Below are positions 1 to 6,229 of a stretch of DNA of 8,550 nt, one piece after another (position 1 is the first letter of the stretch; the number at the start of each line of letters is the position of its first letter). Source of the stretch: JAYSFC01 sp041913505. Its GTDB lineage: Bacteria > Pseudomonadota > Gammaproteobacteria > Burkholderiales > Burkholderiaceae_C. The position numbers were made by a program, and so were the translations under genes. The DNA lies in assembly GCA_041913505.1 (NCBI GenBank), contig JAYSFC010000144.1, forward strand, positions 1-8,550, written 5' to 3'. The notes below the pieces were generated by a model that worked only from the letters and a program-made list of their open reading frames with translations, was not told the DNA's origin and did no database searches.

Positions 1-454
1 GCCCGGCTTCTGGCCCTGCACGCCCTATGGCTGCATGAAGATGCTCGAATCCATTGGCTACGACCTGCGCGGCAAGCACGCCGTCGTCATCGGCCGCAGC
101 AACATCGTGGGCAAGCCCATGGCGCTGATGCTGCTGCAAAAAGACGCCACCGTGACCATCTGCCACTCGCGCACGGCCGACCTCAAGGCCCAGACGCTGC
201 AGGCTGACGTGATCGTGGCCGCCGTGGGCAAGCGGGGCGTGCTCACGGCCGACATGGTCAAGCCCGGCGCGGTGGTGCTGGACGTGGGCATGAACCGCAA
301 TGACGAAGGCAAGCTCTGCGGCGACGTGGACTTCGACGGCGTGAAGGACGTCGCCGGCTGGATCACCCCCGTGCCGGGTGGGGTAGGCCCCATGACCATT
401 ACGATGCTGCTGGTCAACACCCTGGAAGCAGCGGAACGCACCACGAATGCTTGA
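1..454 (+). CDS. folD: FolD bifunctional methylene-THF dehydrogenase / methenyl-THF cyclohydrolase (3' part, 5' end cut by window)
   Basis: FolD oxidises 5,10-methylene-tetrahydrofolate with NADP and hydrolyses the product to 10-formyl-tetrahydrofolate in the cytoplasm, supplying one-carbon units for purines and formyl-Met-tRNA. The reading frame is open from base 2, so the gene begins upstream; about 150 codons are visible of a usual 280-290. An in-frame ATG at 35 is internal, because family sequence (PCTPYG) precedes it. Seen in order: the PCTPYG substrate-site motif, the Rossmann nucleotide-binding motif GRSNIVGKPM, CHSRTADL, the strand VVLDVGMNR, and the C-terminal signature PVPGGVGPMT followed by the closing helix. 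The catalytic Lys/Tyr region of the N-terminal domain is outside the window. The stop at 452-454 lies 31 bases before prlC on the same strand, so cotranscription is likely. Identification is secure. Confidence 0.96.
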   Translation, partial: PGFWPCTPYGCMKMLESIGYDLRGKHAVVIGRSNIVGKPMALMLLQKDATVTICHSRTADLKAQTLQADVIVAAVGKRGVLTADMVKPGAVVLDVGMNRNDEGKLCGDVDFDGVKDVAGWITPVPGGVGPMTITMLLVNTLEAAERTTNA

Positions 455-485
455 ACCTCCGCGCGCCAACGCCATCTGATTCGGC

Positions 486-2519
486 ATGAGCAATCCTCTC
501 CTCGACTTCAACGACCTGCCCCTGTTCGACCGCATCGCGCCCGGCGATGTGGCCCCGGCCGTGGACACCCTGCTGGCGCGCGCAAACGCGGCCCTCGAAA
601 CCGTGACGGCGCCGGACTTTCCCGCCGATTGGGACGCGATCGCCAAAGTGCTCGACGTGGCCACCGAGGAACTGGGCCGCGCCTGGGGCGCCGTGAGCCA
701 CCTCAACAGCGTGGCCGACACCCCCGAGCTGCGCGCGGCCTACAACGAAGCCCTGCCCCGCGTGACCGAGTTCTGGACGCGCCTCGGGGCCGATGAGCGC
801 CTGTACGCCAAGTACAAGGCCATCGCCCCCGCCACGCTCAACGCCGAGCAGCGCCAGGCCCACCACAATGCCATCCGCAACTTCGTGCTCTCGGGCGCGG
901 AACTGCAAGGCGCGGCCAAGGAGCGCTTCGCGCAGATCCAGGAGCGCCAGGCCGAGCTGAGCCAGAAGTTCAGTGAAAACGCGCTCGACGCGACCGATGC
1001 CTTCGCCTACTACGCCGAGCCCGCTGAGGTGGCCGGCCTGCCCGGCGACGTTCTGCAGGCCACGCGCGCGGCCGCCGAGCTGGATGGCAAGCCGGGCCAC
1101 AAGCTCACGCTCAAGATGCCCTGCTACCTGCCCGTGATGCAGTTCGCGCACAGCAGCGCGCTGCGCGAGCGGCTGTACCGCGCCTACGCCACGCGCGCCT
1201 CCGACCAGGCCGAGGGTGATGCCCGGCGCTTCGACAACACCGGACTCATCCGCGAAATTCTCGCGCTGCGCCGCGAAGAGGCCCAGCTCTTGGGCTATGC
1301 CAATTTCGCCGAGGTCTCCGTGGTGCCCAAGATGGCCGAGTCGCCCGCACAGGTCATCACCTTTCTGCGCGACCTCGCGCGCCGCGCCCGCCCCTATGCC
1401 GAGAAGGACGTGGCCGACCTGCGCGCCTTCGCCGCAGAGCACCTCCAACTGCCCGACCCGCAGCCTTGGGACTGGCCCTACATCTCCGAGCGACTCAAGG
1501 AAGCGCGCTACGCATTCAGCGAGCAGGAGGTCAAGCAGTACTTCACGGCCCCCAAGGTGCTGGCAGGCCTGTTCAAGATCATCGAGACGCTGTTCGAGGT
1601 GGCGATCCGCCGCGACAACGCGCCCGCTTGGAACCCTGCGGTCGAGTTTTACCGCATCGAGCGCGGCGGCCGTCTCGTGGGCCAGTTCTACCTCGACCAG
1701 CCCGCACGCACGGGTAAGCGGGGCGGCGCCTGGATGGACGACGTGCGCACGCGCTGGCTGCGTCCCGACACGGGGCAGCTGCAAACGCCCGTGGCCCACC
1801 TGGTCTGCAATTTCGCCGAAGGCGCTGGCGGCAAGCCGCCACTGCTCACGCACGACGACGCGATCACGCTGTTCCACGAGTTCGGCCACGGACTGCACCA
1901 CATGCTCACCCAGGTGAACGAGCGCGACGTCTCGGGCATTGGCGGTGTGGAATGGGACGCCGTGGAACTGCCCAGCCAGTTCATGGAGAACTTCTGCTGG
2001 GAGTGGGACGTGCTTAAGCACATGACGGCCCATGTCGACACAGGAGAACCACTGCCCCGTGCGCTCTTCGACAAGATGACCGCGGCCAAGAACTTCCAGT
2101 CCGGCATGGGTACCTTGCGCCAGATCGAGTTCGCGCTGTTCGACATGCTGCTACACACCGAACATGATCCCGCGCAGGACTTCATGCCGCTGCTCGAGCG
2201 CGTGCGCCAGGAGGTGGCCGTGATCCAGCCGCCGGCCTTCAGCCGCACGGCCCACACCTTCAGCCACATCTTTGCCGGCGGGTACGCGGCCGGCTACTAC
2301 AGCTACAAGTGGGCCGAAGTCCTCTCCGCCGATGCCTACGCGGCCTTCGAGGAGACCATTCGCCCCGACGGCACCCCCGACCCTGCCACCGGCCGCCGCT
2401 ACCGCGAAACCATTCTCGAGGTCGGCGGCAGCCGCCCCGCCATGGATTCGTTCAAGGCCTTCCGCGGCCGTGAGCCCAGCCTGGACGCCCTGCTGCGCCA
2501 CCAGGGCATGGCGGACTGA
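486..2519 (+). CDS. prlC: Oligopeptidase A (PrlC/OpdA), M3 zinc metallopeptidase
   Basis: A cytoplasmic zinc endopeptidase of the thimet oligopeptidase (M3) family that degrades short peptides, including cleaved signal peptides in enterobacteria. The 677-aa length matches the family (E. coli OpdA is 680). The zinc site is intact: HEFGH at residues 464-468 (H464 and H468 ligands, E465 catalytic) and the third ligand E494 in the DAVELPSQF segment, 26 residues after the second His as in OpdA. Further downstream is the glycine/tyrosine-rich substrate loop FAGGYAAGYYSYKWAEVLSA. The C-terminus (FRGREPSLDALLRHQGM) is complete. No signal peptide. The start at 486 fits the family N-terminus (NPLLDFNDLPLFDRI), but no good Shine-Dalgarno precedes it, which suggests reliance on read-through from folD 31 bases upstream. 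A 539-codon antisense frame opposite it is a GC-driven shadow. No frameshift or missing motif is seen. Confidence 0.97.
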   Translation: MSNPLLDFNDLPLFDRIAPGDVAPAVDTLLARANAALETVTAPDFPADWDAIAKVLDVATEELGRAWGAVSHLNSVADTPELRAAYNEALPRVTEFWTRLGADERLYAKYKAIAPATLNAEQRQAHHNAIRNFVLSGAELQGAAKERFAQIQERQAELSQKFSENALDATDAFAYYAEPAEVAGLPGDVLQATRAAAELDGKPGHKLTLKMPCYLPVMQFAHSSALRERLYRAYATRASDQAEGDARRFDNTGLIREILALRREEAQLLGYANFAEVSVVPKMAESPAQVITFLRDLARRARPYAEKDVADLRAFAAEHLQLPDPQPWDWPYISERLKEARYAFSEQEVKQYFTAPKVLAGLFKIIETLFEVAIRRDNAPAWNPAVEFYRIERGGRLVGQFYLDQPARTGKRGGAWMDDVRTRWLRPDTGQLQTPVAHLVCNFAEGAGGKPPLLTHDDAITLFHEFGHGLHHMLTQVNERDVSGIGGVEWDAVELPSQFMENFCWEWDVLKHMTAHVDTGEPLPRALFDKMTAAKNFQSGMGTLRQIEFALFDMLLHTEHDPAQDFMPLLERVRQEVAVIQPPAFSRTAHTFSHIFAGGYAAGYYSYKWAEVLSADAYAAFEETIRPDGTPDPATGRRYRETILEVGGSRPAMDSFKAFRGREPSLDALLRHQGMAD

Positions 2520-2563
2520 ACCGTTACCACCCCCGGCCACAAAGCCGAAGAGAGGACCCTCCC

Positions 2564-3205
2564 ATGCGCACACGCTTCCCCTCCCCTGCCCTGTGGGCCG
2601 CCGCAGGGCTGGCCGCTTCGGTGTTTGCCGGTACGGCGGTGCACGCCCAGCCGGTGTACCGCATCGTGGGGCCAGACGGCAAGGTGACGTTCTCGGACCG
2701 CGCGCCCGACACGCAGGCCCAGCCACGCGCAAGCGGCCCGGCGACTCCGGCTGCGGGCGCCGGCCTGCCCTATGAACTGAGCCAGGTAGCCACGCGCTTT
2801 CCTGTGACGCTCTACACGAGCAACGATTGCACCCCCTGCGCGAATGCACGGAACTTGCTGATAGGGCGAGGCATTCCGTTCACTGAACGCACGGTGAACA
2901 GCAATGAGGACATCGCGGCGCTCAAGCGCCTCTCCGGCAACACCAGCCTGCCGTTCGGCACCATCGGCGGCCAGCAATTGACCGGGTTCTCCGACACCGA
3001 GTGGACGCAGTACCTCAACGCGGCGGGCTACCCCAAGCAATCCCAGTTGCCGGCCAACTACCGCCGCCCGCCCGCCACGCCGCTCGTGGCCACCGTGGAA
3101 AAGACCGCGCCCTCCGAAGCCGCCCCTGCGGCAGCGCCACGCCCGGCGCCAGCGCCTGCGGTGCCGCCAGCGGCGCCCAGCAACCCGGCAGGCATCACGT
3201 TCTAA
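2564..3205 (+). CDS. Exported glutaredoxin-like protein with N-terminal DUF4124-like segment
   Basis: A 213-aa protein predicted to act outside the cytoplasm. Residues 1-28 form a signal peptide (MRTR, hydrophobic AAAGLAASVFAGTA, AHA-like VHA before Q29). Residues 30-48 (VYRIVGPDGKVTFSDRAP) resemble DUF4124, a short beta unit common at the start of exported proteobacterial proteins. Residues 80-155 are a glutaredoxin-like thioredoxin fold: strand VTLYTSNDC, redox pair C89-T-P-C92, probable cis-Pro at P130 (TSLPFGTIGG), then GGQQLTGFS. Residues 178-210 are an Ala/Pro-rich low-complexity tail, possibly a flexible linker. Both cysteines are present, so dithiol chemistry is possible; partner and substrate are unknown. 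GAGG at 2552-2555 sits 8 bases before the ATG. It lies 44 bases after prlC and probably shares its transcript, ending at the hairpin just downstream. The fold is well supported; the physiological role is not. Confidence 0.85.
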   Translation: MRTRFPSPALWAAAGLAASVFAGTAVHAQPVYRIVGPDGKVTFSDRAPDTQAQPRASGPATPAAGAGLPYELSQVATRFPVTLYTSNDCTPCANARNLLIGRGIPFTERTVNSNEDIAALKRLSGNTSLPFGTIGGQQLTGFSDTEWTQYLNAAGYPKQSQLPANYRRPPATPLVATVEKTAPSEAAPAAAPRPAPAPAVPPAAPSNPAGITF

Positions 3206-3212
3206 AGCGACA

Positions 3213-3244
3213 CCAGGGGCACTTCAAGGTGCCCCTGGCTTTTT
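3213..3244 (+). terminator. Rho-independent terminator between converging glutaredoxin gene and rpiA
   Basis: A perfect 10-bp inverted repeat, CCAGGGGCAC at 3213-3222 and GTGCCCCTGG at 3229-3238, with a 6-base loop, is followed by CTTTTT (five T, 3240-3244). It begins 7 bases after the glutaredoxin stop codon. On the other strand the hairpin is preceded by AAAAA but followed by only a weak T run, so it should stop the rightward transcript well and the leftward rpiA transcript less well. It lies 31 bases beyond the rpiA stop. Confidence 0.9.
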
Positions 3245-3275
3245 GGAGCGGCCGACGCGCAGCCGCGAAGGCCCC

Positions 3276-3974
3276 TCAGAACGCGAGCGTGCGCACGCCC
3301 TGCGCCGTGCCCAGCAGACACACCGACGCTTTCTGGTGCGCAAATACGCCCACGGTGACCACGCCAGGCCACTGGTTCACCTCGGATTCAAACGCCAGCG
3401 GGTCGGCAATCGACAACCCGCGCACGTCGAGGATGTGCTGGCCGTTGTCGGTCACGAGCGGCTGGCCGTCCTTCTGGCGCAATGTGGCCTCACCGCCGCG
3501 GGCGGCAAAGCGGCGAGCGATCTGCTGTGCCGCCATCGGAATCACCTCCACGGGTAGCGGATAGCGGCCCAGCACCTCGACGAGCTTGGACTCGTCAGCG
3601 ATGCAGACGAAGCGCTGCGCCAACGCCGCCACGATCTTTTCGCGCGTGAGCGCGGCACCACCGCCCTTGACCATGTAGCCGCGCGCGTCGATCTCGTCGG
3701 CGCCGTCGATGTAGACCGAGAGGGATTCCACCGCGTTCGCATCGAACACCGGGATACCCAGCGCCTGCAAGCGCTGCGTGCTGGCCACCGAGCTCGACAC
3801 CGCCCCGCGGATGCGCTCCTTCATGGAAGCCAGCGCATCGATGAACTTGTTGACCGTGGAGCCGGTGCCCACGCCCACGATCTCGCCGGGCACCACGTAC
3901 TGCAGCGCGGCCTGGCCCACGAGGGCCTTGAGTTCGTCTTGAGACAGGGGGGAGGAAGAAGCAGGTGTCGTCAT
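3276..3974 (-). CDS. rpiA: Ribose-5-phosphate isomerase A
   Basis: Interconverts ribose 5-phosphate and ribulose 5-phosphate in the non-oxidative pentose phosphate pathway, supplying ribose for PRPP and nucleotides. The 232-aa length is slightly above E. coli RpiA (219) because of a short Ser-rich N-terminal extension (PASSSPLSQ). Diagnostic motifs: phosphate loop GVGTGST (residues 34-40), IDGADEI with D90 and D93, KGGGAALTREKI with K103 and the catalytic-base position E112, then LPVEVIPMA, VTDNG and PGVVTVGVFA. D90, D93, K103 and E112 match E. coli D81, D84, K94 and E103 with a constant offset of 9 (E. coli numbering from memory). ATG at 3974 is the only usable start before an in-frame stop upstream, yet it has no Shine-Dalgarno: the leader is pyrimidine-rich (CTTTCGATTTTCCCCC). 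It diverges from pyrD with 35 bases between starts. Confidence 0.96.
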   Translation of the reverse strand: MTTPASSSPLSQDELKALVGQAALQYVVPGEIVGVGTGSTVNKFIDALASMKERIRGAVSSSVASTQRLQALGIPVFDANAVESLSVYIDGADEIDARGYMVKGGGAALTREKIVAALAQRFVCIADESKLVEVLGRYPLPVEVIPMAAQQIARRFAARGGEATLRQKDGQPLVTDNGQHILDVRGLSIADPLAFESEVNQWPGVVTVGVFAHQKASVCLLGTAQGVRTLAF

Positions 3975-4012
3975 GGGGGAAAATCGAAAGGAACCACCGA
4001 ATTATCCCCATG
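3972..4012. promoter_or_regulatory. Inverted repeat embracing the divergent start codons of rpiA and pyrD
   Basis: CATGGGG (3972-3978) and CCCCATG (4006-4012) are perfect inverse complements. After one bulged G (3979) the arms continue as AAAAT (3980-3984) and ATTAT (4001-4005), with 4 of 5 positions paired. The loop (3985-4000) contains the only Shine-Dalgarno-like sequence for pyrD, AAAGGA at 3987-3992, 17 bases from the ATG. A rightward transcript beginning at or before 3972 could fold so that the pyrD start codon is paired. The three bases at each tip come free with two opposed ATG codons; the GGGG/CCCC and A/T parts do not. Whether it acts as an RNA hairpin, a protein site or neither is not shown. 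Confidence 0.35.
4001..4006 (-). promoter_or_regulatory. Possible -10 element for rpiA (GATAAT)
   Basis: On the minus strand the sequence reads GATAAT, five of six matches to the sigma-70 -10 consensus, about 27 bases upstream of the rpiA ATG. No good -35 hexamer lies 16-18 bases further upstream, inside the start of pyrD. It also forms part of the inverted repeat at the two start codons. Weak evidence, given mainly because it is one of the few AT-rich hexamers in the gap. Confidence 0.25.
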
Positions 4013-5074
4013 TCCCTGATTCCCTACGCATTCACTCGCCCCTTCCTCTTTGGCATGGACGCCGAAGCCGCCCACGAACTCACCATGGACATGCTGGCAC
4101 GCGGGCAGCGCACGCCCCTGCAATGGGCCTGGTGCAACGAGACCGTCCACGACCCCATCGAGCTCGCGGGCCTCACTTTCCCCAACCGCGTGGGCCTGGC
4201 TGCAGGCCTGGACAAGAATGCGCGCTGTATCGACGCGCTGGGCGCCATGGGTTTCGGTTTCGTGGAGGTCGGCACCGTCACGCCCAAGGGCCAGCCTGGC
4301 AACCCCAAGCCGCGCATGTTCCGCATCCCCGAAAAGAACGCCCTCATCAACCGCCTGGGCTTCAACAATGACGGGCTCGACGCTTTCCTGCGCAACGTAC
4401 AGCAGGCGCGCTTTCGCTCGCAGCAGCGCAAGCACCCCATGCTGCTGGGCCTGAACATCGGCAAGAACGCCACCACGCCGATCGAGGAAGCCACACGCGA
4501 CTACCTGACCTGCCTGGACGGCGTATACCCGCACGCCGACTACGTGACCGTGAACATCAGCTCGCCCAACACGCAGAACCTGCGCGCACTGCAAAGCGAC
4601 GCTGCGCTCGACGCGCTGCTGGCCGCTATCGCCGAGCGACGCGAACTGCTGGCGGCGCGGCAGGGGCGGCGCGTGCCCATCTTCGTGAAGATTGCGCCAG
4701 ACCTTGATGAAAGCCAGGTCGCCGTGATCGCCGCCACGCTGCAGCGACACGGCATGGATGGCGTGATAGCCACCAACACCACGATCAGCCGCGAGGCCGT
4801 GAAGGGCCTGCGCCACGCAGATGAAACCGGCGGCCTGAGCGGCGCCCCGGTGTACGAGGCCAGCAACCGCGTCATCACGCAGCTGCGCGCCGCGCTGGGC
4901 CGGGGCTTTCCGATCATTGGCGTGGGCGGCATCCTGAGCGCGCAGGACGCCGTGGGCAAGATCCGCGCAGGCGCCGATGTGGTGCAGATCTACACGGGCC
5001 TGATCTACCAGGGCCCGGCCCTGGTGGCCCAAGCAGCCCGCGCAATCCGGGCCGAAGCCACCACCCGCCGCTGA
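4010..5074 (+). CDS. pyrD: Dihydroorotate dehydrogenase (quinone), class 2
   Basis: An FMN enzyme that oxidises dihydroorotate to orotate in de novo pyrimidine synthesis, passing electrons to the quinone pool; class 2 enzymes attach to the inner membrane by N-terminal helices. 354 aa from ATG 4010, close to E. coli PyrD (336). This start is chosen because MSLIPYAFTRPFLFGMDAEAAHEL aligns with the class 2 N-terminal helix; an earlier in-frame GTG at 3965 would overlap rpiA and add 15 unconserved residues. Motifs: VGLAAGLDKN (61-70, K69), GFVEVGTVTP (83-92), INRLGFNN (113-120), NISSPNT (182-188; S185 at the catalytic serine position of class 2), VKIAPDL (226-232), DGVIATNTT (250-258), TGGLSG (273-278), IIGVGGI (302-308) and VVQIYTGLIYQGP. 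All key regions are intact. The stop is two bases from that of the converging yqjK-like gene. Confidence 0.97.
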   Translation: MSLIPYAFTRPFLFGMDAEAAHELTMDMLARGQRTPLQWAWCNETVHDPIELAGLTFPNRVGLAAGLDKNARCIDALGAMGFGFVEVGTVTPKGQPGNPKPRMFRIPEKNALINRLGFNNDGLDAFLRNVQQARFRSQQRKHPMLLGLNIGKNATTPIEEATRDYLTCLDGVYPHADYVTVNISSPNTQNLRALQSDAALDALLAAIAERRELLAARQGRRVPIFVKIAPDLDESQVAVIAATLQRHGMDGVIATNTTISREAVKGLRHADETGGLSGAPVYEASNRVITQLRAALGRGFPIIGVGGILSAQDAVGKIRAGADVVQIYTGLIYQGPALVAQAARAIRAEATTRR

Positions 5075-5086
5075 GATCAGCGGCGG
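5065..5086. repeat. Perfect inverted repeat across the facing stop codons of pyrD and the yqjK-like gene
   Basis: CCGCCGCTGA (5065-5074), a 2-base centre GA, then TCAGCGGCGG (5077-5086): a perfect 10-bp GC-rich inverted repeat. Its centre is the gap between the two stop codons (pyrD TGA 5072-5074; opposite TGA 5077-5079). The symmetry arises because both genes end in Arg-Arg with codons CGC-CGC followed by TGA. There is no T run on either side, so it is not a classical intrinsic terminator. It could still form a hairpin at both mRNA 3' ends, acting as a pause, a 3'-end stabiliser or a collision point for convergent transcription. Confidence 0.6.
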
Positions 5087-5367
5087 CGCGCGCGCAGCAC
5101 CAGCGGCAGCACCAGCCCAGCCCAGCGCAGCACGCGGCGGGGCCCCGTGGCCAGCGCCACGCCAGCCGCAGCGGCCAGCACGCTGGGATGCTCGCGCGCA
5201 AACACGATGGCCTTGGCAAACCAGGGGGTGCCTGCCTGCGACCCCGCTGCAGCGGCCTGGGCGGCCGCCAGCTGCCGCCGCGCTGCCCGGCGGGCGCGCA
5301 GCCTCTCGCGCTGTGCGGCAATGCGGTCCAGCACGGCCTGCTGTTCGGGACTTGGGGGACGGTTCAC
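5077..5367 (-). CDS. Small YqjK-like membrane protein, GTG start
   Basis: A 96-aa basic protein starting at GTG 5367 (VNRPPSPEQQ). The start is fixed by AGGAG at 5373-5377 with 5-base spacing and by a 4-base GTGA overlap with the stop of the preceding holin-like gene, pointing to translational coupling. A longer in-frame extension to 5649 lies entirely within that gene and is rejected. Residues 11-42 are a charged, Arg/Ala/Gln-rich helix (RERLRARRAARRQLAAAQ). Residues 46-62 (GTPWFAKAIVFAREHPS) precede two short hydrophobic stretches at about 63-75 and 82-92, and the C-terminus is RARRR. Position as third gene after YqjD-type and YqjE-type genes, plus the size, matches the YqjK family of the enterobacterial yqjDEK cluster; the sequence match alone is weak. 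Function unknown, probably inner-membrane associated. It ends within the palindrome shared with pyrD. Confidence 0.8.
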   Translation of the reverse strand: MNRPPSPEQQAVLDRIAAQRERLRARRAARRQLAAAQAAAAGSQAGTPWFAKAIVFAREHPSVLAAAAGVALATGPRRVLRWAGLVLPLVLRARRR

Positions 5368-5759
5368 AGCCGCTCCTTCACATCCTGCCAATCCTGGGCC
5401 AGCTCGCGCCGGGTCAGCGCAAAGCCGTTGCCCACCTGGCGCAGCACGGACAGCAGCGCCGCCAGCGCCGCGCCCCAGCCCACCAGCCATACGGCAGCGA
5501 CCACCCAGGCCACGAGCGTGCGGTGCGGGGTATCCCAGAACTGCACCACCACGGCCATCGACAGCAGCAGCAGCGCCACGATGGTGAGGCCGCCCAGGGC
5601 CAGTGTGAGCAGCAGTGCGTTTCGCAGGTGCCGCTGCTGGTCGCGCCACTCCAGCCGGGCCAGTGCCACGCGGTCATCGAACGCGATGGCGCCTTCGATG
5701 GCAGCGGCCCGCCAGCGCGCCACAAGCGCGTCGAGGCCGAGCAGGGACAACCAGTTCAT
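5364..5759 (-). CDS. YqjE-like / phage holin family (holin superfamily 3-6) membrane protein
   Basis: A 131-aa protein with an amphipathic N-terminal part (residues 1-46, with an acidic/basic RVALARLEWRDQQ stretch) and two hydrophobic segments, about 47-73 (LLLTLALGGLTIVALLLL) and 81-105 (TLVAWVVAAVWLVGWGAAL). A charged C-terminal tail (RRELAQDWQDVKERL) follows. This two-helix plan is that of the YqjE / 'phage holin family' of chromosomal proteins. Despite the family name there is no lysis cassette here, and a role in cell lysis should not be assumed. GAAAGG lies 8 bases upstream of ATG 5759. The gene follows the YqjD-like gene after 43 bases and overlaps the YqjK-like gene by 4 bases, so the three probably form one operon. 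In E. coli, YqjE sits next to the ribosome-binding inner-membrane protein YqjD; a shared membrane role is inferred. Exact function unknown. Confidence 0.88.
   Translation of the reverse strand: MNWLSLLGLDALVARWRAAAIEGAIAFDDRVALARLEWRDQQRHLRNALLLTLALGGLTIVALLLLSMAVVVQFWDTPHRTLVAWVVAAVWLVGWGAALAALLSVLRQVGNGFALTRRELAQDWQDVKERL
5373..5377 (-). promoter_or_regulatory. Shine-Dalgarno of the yqjK-like gene, inside the end of the holin-like gene
   Basis: AGGAG on the minus strand, 5 bases before the GTG at 5367, lies within the last codons (AAG GAG CGG CTG) of the upstream gene. It decides the GTG start and supports coupled translation. Confidence 0.75.
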
Positions 5760-5802
5760 GCGCGCGGCCTTTCAGCGGCAACGGCCCATGCGGGACGGTC
5801 GC

Positions 5803-6114
5803 TCAACGGCGTGCCAGCAGAAAGCCGACGAGGGCACCCACGGCCAGGGCGGCTCCCGCGACGCGCCAAGGCTCGTCATGGGCATAGCGGTCCGCGGCGA
5901 CAGCGGCCTCCTTGGCCTGGCGAGCCGCCTCCTGTGCCGCGCGGACGGCGGAGTCGCGCACCGTGGACATGCCGTCGTCGAGGCGCTGGCGCAGCAGCTT
6001 GATCTCGGGGACGCTGTCCAGGTCCTTGCTGGCCAGCAGGCCGCGCAGGTCGCTCACCAGCTTTTCGAGTTCGGTCTGGGTGCTGGCGACGGAATCAGAA
6101 ACGGAAGCAGTCAT
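5803..6114 (-). CDS. DUF883 (YqjD/ElaB family) inner-membrane protein
   Basis: A 103-aa protein of the YqjD/ElaB/YgaM type: residues 1-80 are a charged, Ala/Gln/Glu-rich predicted helix likely to form a coiled coil (TQTELEKLVSDLRGLL through AAQEAARQAKEAA). A C-terminal membrane segment (about 84-101, RVAGAALAVGALVGFLLA) is introduced by HDEPW and ends in RR, the hallmark of DUF883. In E. coli the paralogues are tail-anchored, stationary-phase inner-membrane proteins that bind 70S ribosomes through the soluble part; extending this here is inference. The start at 6114 is supported by AAAGG 5 bases upstream. It is the first gene of a leftward yqjD-yqjE-yqjK-type cluster, 115 bases downstream of the FAD oxidoreductase gene. 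I see no clear terminator in that gap, so read-through from the upstream pair is possible. I found no convincing sigma-70 or sigma-S promoter by eye. The family call is strong. Confidence 0.92.
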   Translation of the reverse strand: MTASVSDSVASTQTELEKLVSDLRGLLASKDLDSVPEIKLLRQRLDDGMSTVRDSAVRAAQEAARQAKEAAVAADRYAHDEPWRVAGAALAVGALVGFLLARR

Positions 6115-6229
6115 ACAAGCCTTTCATAGCAGGGAATCCAATGGGTATGCGCCACGGAGCGCACACGGCGGCGTCTCAGCCATCTTAACGAACACTGGGC
6201 GCAGCCCGCACTCCGACCCCGCGGCGCTG
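6115..6229. other. Intergenic region between the FAD oxidoreductase and the DUF883 gene
   Basis: This 115-base gap should hold the promoter of the yqjD-like cluster. It contains a small hairpin (TGCGC at 6148-6152, GCGCA at 6159-6163, 6-base loop) and another 4-bp one (GGGC/GCCC near 6200). Neither has a T run, so no intrinsic terminator is seen after the FAD gene. A minus-strand CATACC (four of six to the extended sigma-S/sigma-70 -10) lies near 6147, but it has no matching -35. Confidence 0.4.

Noticed and set aside
414..2033. A 539-codon open frame on the minus strand opposite folD and prlC
   Set aside because: It is antisense to a complete, motif-rich prlC gene and its translation shows no family motif. 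Long antisense frames are expected opposite GC-rich genes with strong third-position bias.
3965..4009. GTG at 3965 as the pyrD start
   Set aside because: It would overlap the start of rpiA and add 15 residues absent from the class 2 N-terminus. ATG 4010 aligns with the family.
3971..5032. A 353-codon minus-strand frame opposite pyrD
   Set aside because: It is fully antisense to pyrD, which carries every class 2 signature. It has no ribosome site or recognisable domain.
5368..5649. N-terminal extension of the yqjK-like frame to an ATG at 5649
   Set aside because: It lies wholly inside the holin-like gene in another frame. The GTG at 5367, with AGGAG and a GTGA overlap, is the better start.
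5364..5759. Prophage remnant suggested by the holin-family protein
   Set aside because: No endolysin, spanin or other phage gene is nearby, and the neighbours are YqjD- and YqjK-type genes. This is the chromosomal YqjE-like family.
6140..6165. Small hairpin and CATACC box upstream of the DUF883 gene as a stationary-phase promoter or attenuator
   Set aside because: The stem is only 5 bp, there is no -35 element and no T run. The evidence is not enough for a separate call.
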